A DNA stretch of 28,446 nt, from positions 1 through 28,446 of the IMG/VR virus record IMGVR_UViG_3300009603_001999; one strand, 5' to 3'. Position numbers and translations under genes: made by a program. Position 1 is the stretch's first letter. Each line of letters opens with the position of its first letter. This DNA is from a virus. Under the pieces are notes generated by a model. The model made no database searches, was not told the origin of the DNA, and saw nothing but the letters and a program-made list of their open reading frames with translations. Shown here in pieces: positions 27,539-28,446 of the stretch.

Positions 27539-28210
27539 ATGAGAGCAGATTTATATAACAAGTCATCTGGTTCATACAGAGATGAAACGAAAGCAGAATT
27601 AGATTTTCTAGATACTGCTACGGCAGGTTCAGTAGTAAATTCTAAAGCACTAATCTATGGTTCTTCAGGTGAAGTTGCAGCTACTACTCTTGATGTTGCA
27701 GGAGCTTCATCATTTCTTGGTATTAAAAAGTTTCAATCATTTGTAGGAAGTTTTGCAGATATTGGGGATGGAACTACTCAATTTGGAGATAATGATGTGC
27801 TTGTTGAGTTAGGGACTTTAGATACAGATGTTCCTAGCGGTCATGTAGCAGCATCAAAGTTCTTTATAGATAAGGTATTAATAGGTATTACAACTGCTTG
27901 TGGACAAACACATGTTGGAAATTTGAATTTAAGTGCAACAAGTGGAACAGCAGCCAATACAGGAGTCTCAAGCGGAACTGAGATTGTTGGAGCTGGTTTA
28001 GATTCTTTTAGTCCACATACTTCAGCTAGTTCAGGTGCAGCTGAAATAAATATTAATTGGAATAATACAGCAGGAAATTATCATGTAGTAACACCTAATG
28101 TTACTGCTCCTATTGCTAAAAAATATTTATATGCATGTACTGAAACAACATTAAATGCTGATGCTACAGCAGGAAGATTTACTGTACATATTGAATATAC
28201 ATTATTTTAA
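27539..28210 (+). CDS. beta-rich virion surface protein, probable decoration or fibre
   Basis: 223 aa, Ser/Thr/Ala/Gly-rich with few charges. It starts MRADLYNKSSGSYRDETKAE, reminiscent of the N-terminus of the preceding 155-aa gene (MRSDTLEPSSGKYGG), so both may share a capsid-binding start. The middle is low-complexity (TSGTAANTGVSSGTEIVGAG) and the end is beta (FTVHIEYTLF). GGAGA precedes the ATG. No exact family recognised. Confidence 0.55.
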   Translation: MRADLYNKSSGSYRDETKAELDFLDTATAGSVVNSKALIYGSSGEVAATTLDVAGASSFLGIKKFQSFVGSFADIGDGTTQFGDNDVLVELGTLDTDVPSGHVAASKFFIDKVLIGITTACGQTHVGNLNLSATSGTAANTGVSSGTEIVGAGLDSFSPHTSASSGAAEININWNNTAGNYHVVTPNVTAPIAKKYLYACTETTLNADATAGRFTVHIEYTLF

Positions 28211-28297
28211 TAATAAATAATAACAACTAAAATTTTTAAAACCAAAATGCCCATGAGATTTGTCAAGCTCGGTAAGGCATAAACAAGGAGAAACAAG

Positions 28298-28446
28298 ATG
28301 GCATATCCAAATTATTCGGTAGTAGAAGCACAAAACGTTGCAATGGGTCAGGCTGGCAATGCTTTTGTCGATACTACTGGTCAATATACCCCTCCACATG
28401 GTAAGATAATAGCAATTACAATGCTTACTAATGTTGAGTTTAGTGA
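28298..28446 (+). CDS. 5' end of another probable structural protein (cut by window end)
   Basis: ATG at 28298, 7 nt after AAGGAG, open to the last base (49 codons). It begins MAYPNYSVVEAQNVAMGQAG and continues AFVDTTGQYTPPHGKIIAIT, a start like those of phage surface or head-completion proteins (beta strand beginning KIIAITMLT). Too little is visible for a family. Confidence 0.6.
   Translation, partial: MAYPNYSVVEAQNVAMGQAGNAFVDTTGQYTPPHGKIIAITMLTNVEFS

Overview
The window is a segment of a tailed-phage (Caudoviricetes-type) genome. The diagnostic genes are a small and a large terminase subunit, a P22-like portal, a probable scaffold, a major capsid protein and beta-rich capsid-surface proteins on the + strand, and a replication/recombination/accessory block on the - strand. 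The DNA is AT-rich and genes are packed with 1-60 nt overlaps. Most genes have good Shine-Dalgarno sites (AAGGAG type), so the host reads SD signals; nothing fixes the host lineage. Several genes start with TTG. No tRNA, integrase, polymerase, primase, lysin or tail genes are visible.

Layout. (1) 2-1204, +: 3' end of a gene that probably closes the structural module if the genome is circular or circularly permuted. (2) 1207-8842, -: DnaB-type helicase, DNA methyltransferase, two Zn-ribbon proteins, Hjc-like resolvase, ECF-type sigma factor, HTH protein, SSB-like protein, Rad52-like annealing protein, Cas4-like nuclease, a 96-aa SET-domain protein and a MazG-like protein. The ~180-nt gap upstream of the sigma gene (4748-4925) is dense with RNA structure. 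(3) 8865-16960, -: accessory block. Its core, 9201-13879, is an operon with two GS-fold amidoligases, a class-II glutamine amidotransferase and a 97-aa Lys-rich protein. A Pnkp-like 3'-phosphatase and many small proteins follow upstream. (4) 16961-17656: ~700-bp divergent control region with a sigma70-like promoter, operator-like repeats, 18-bp-phased ACGAGA repeats, a bidirectional terminator and an AT-rich run; it is an origin candidate. (5) 17657-20929, +: small Cys-rich proteins, an HExxH mini-protease, a DEDD exonuclease, a lipoprotein, TerS and a gamma-glutamylcyclotransferase. (6) 20880-28446, +: TerL, a strong promoter, portal, scaffold, capsid and surface proteins.

How it may work together. 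Helicase, annealase, SSB-like protein, Cas4-like nuclease and resolvase form a recombination-replication set that must borrow or encode elsewhere a polymerase and primase. The most unusual content is the amide-bond chemistry. Two paralogous amidoligases and the amidotransferase each carry three CxxC...CxxC zinc modules, and the + strand adds a gamma-glutamylcyclotransferase. Members of these families have been linked by gene neighbourhood in other genomes; substrate and purpose are unknown. A phage-borne ECF sigma factor behind a predicted three-way-junction leader RNA is the second notable system.
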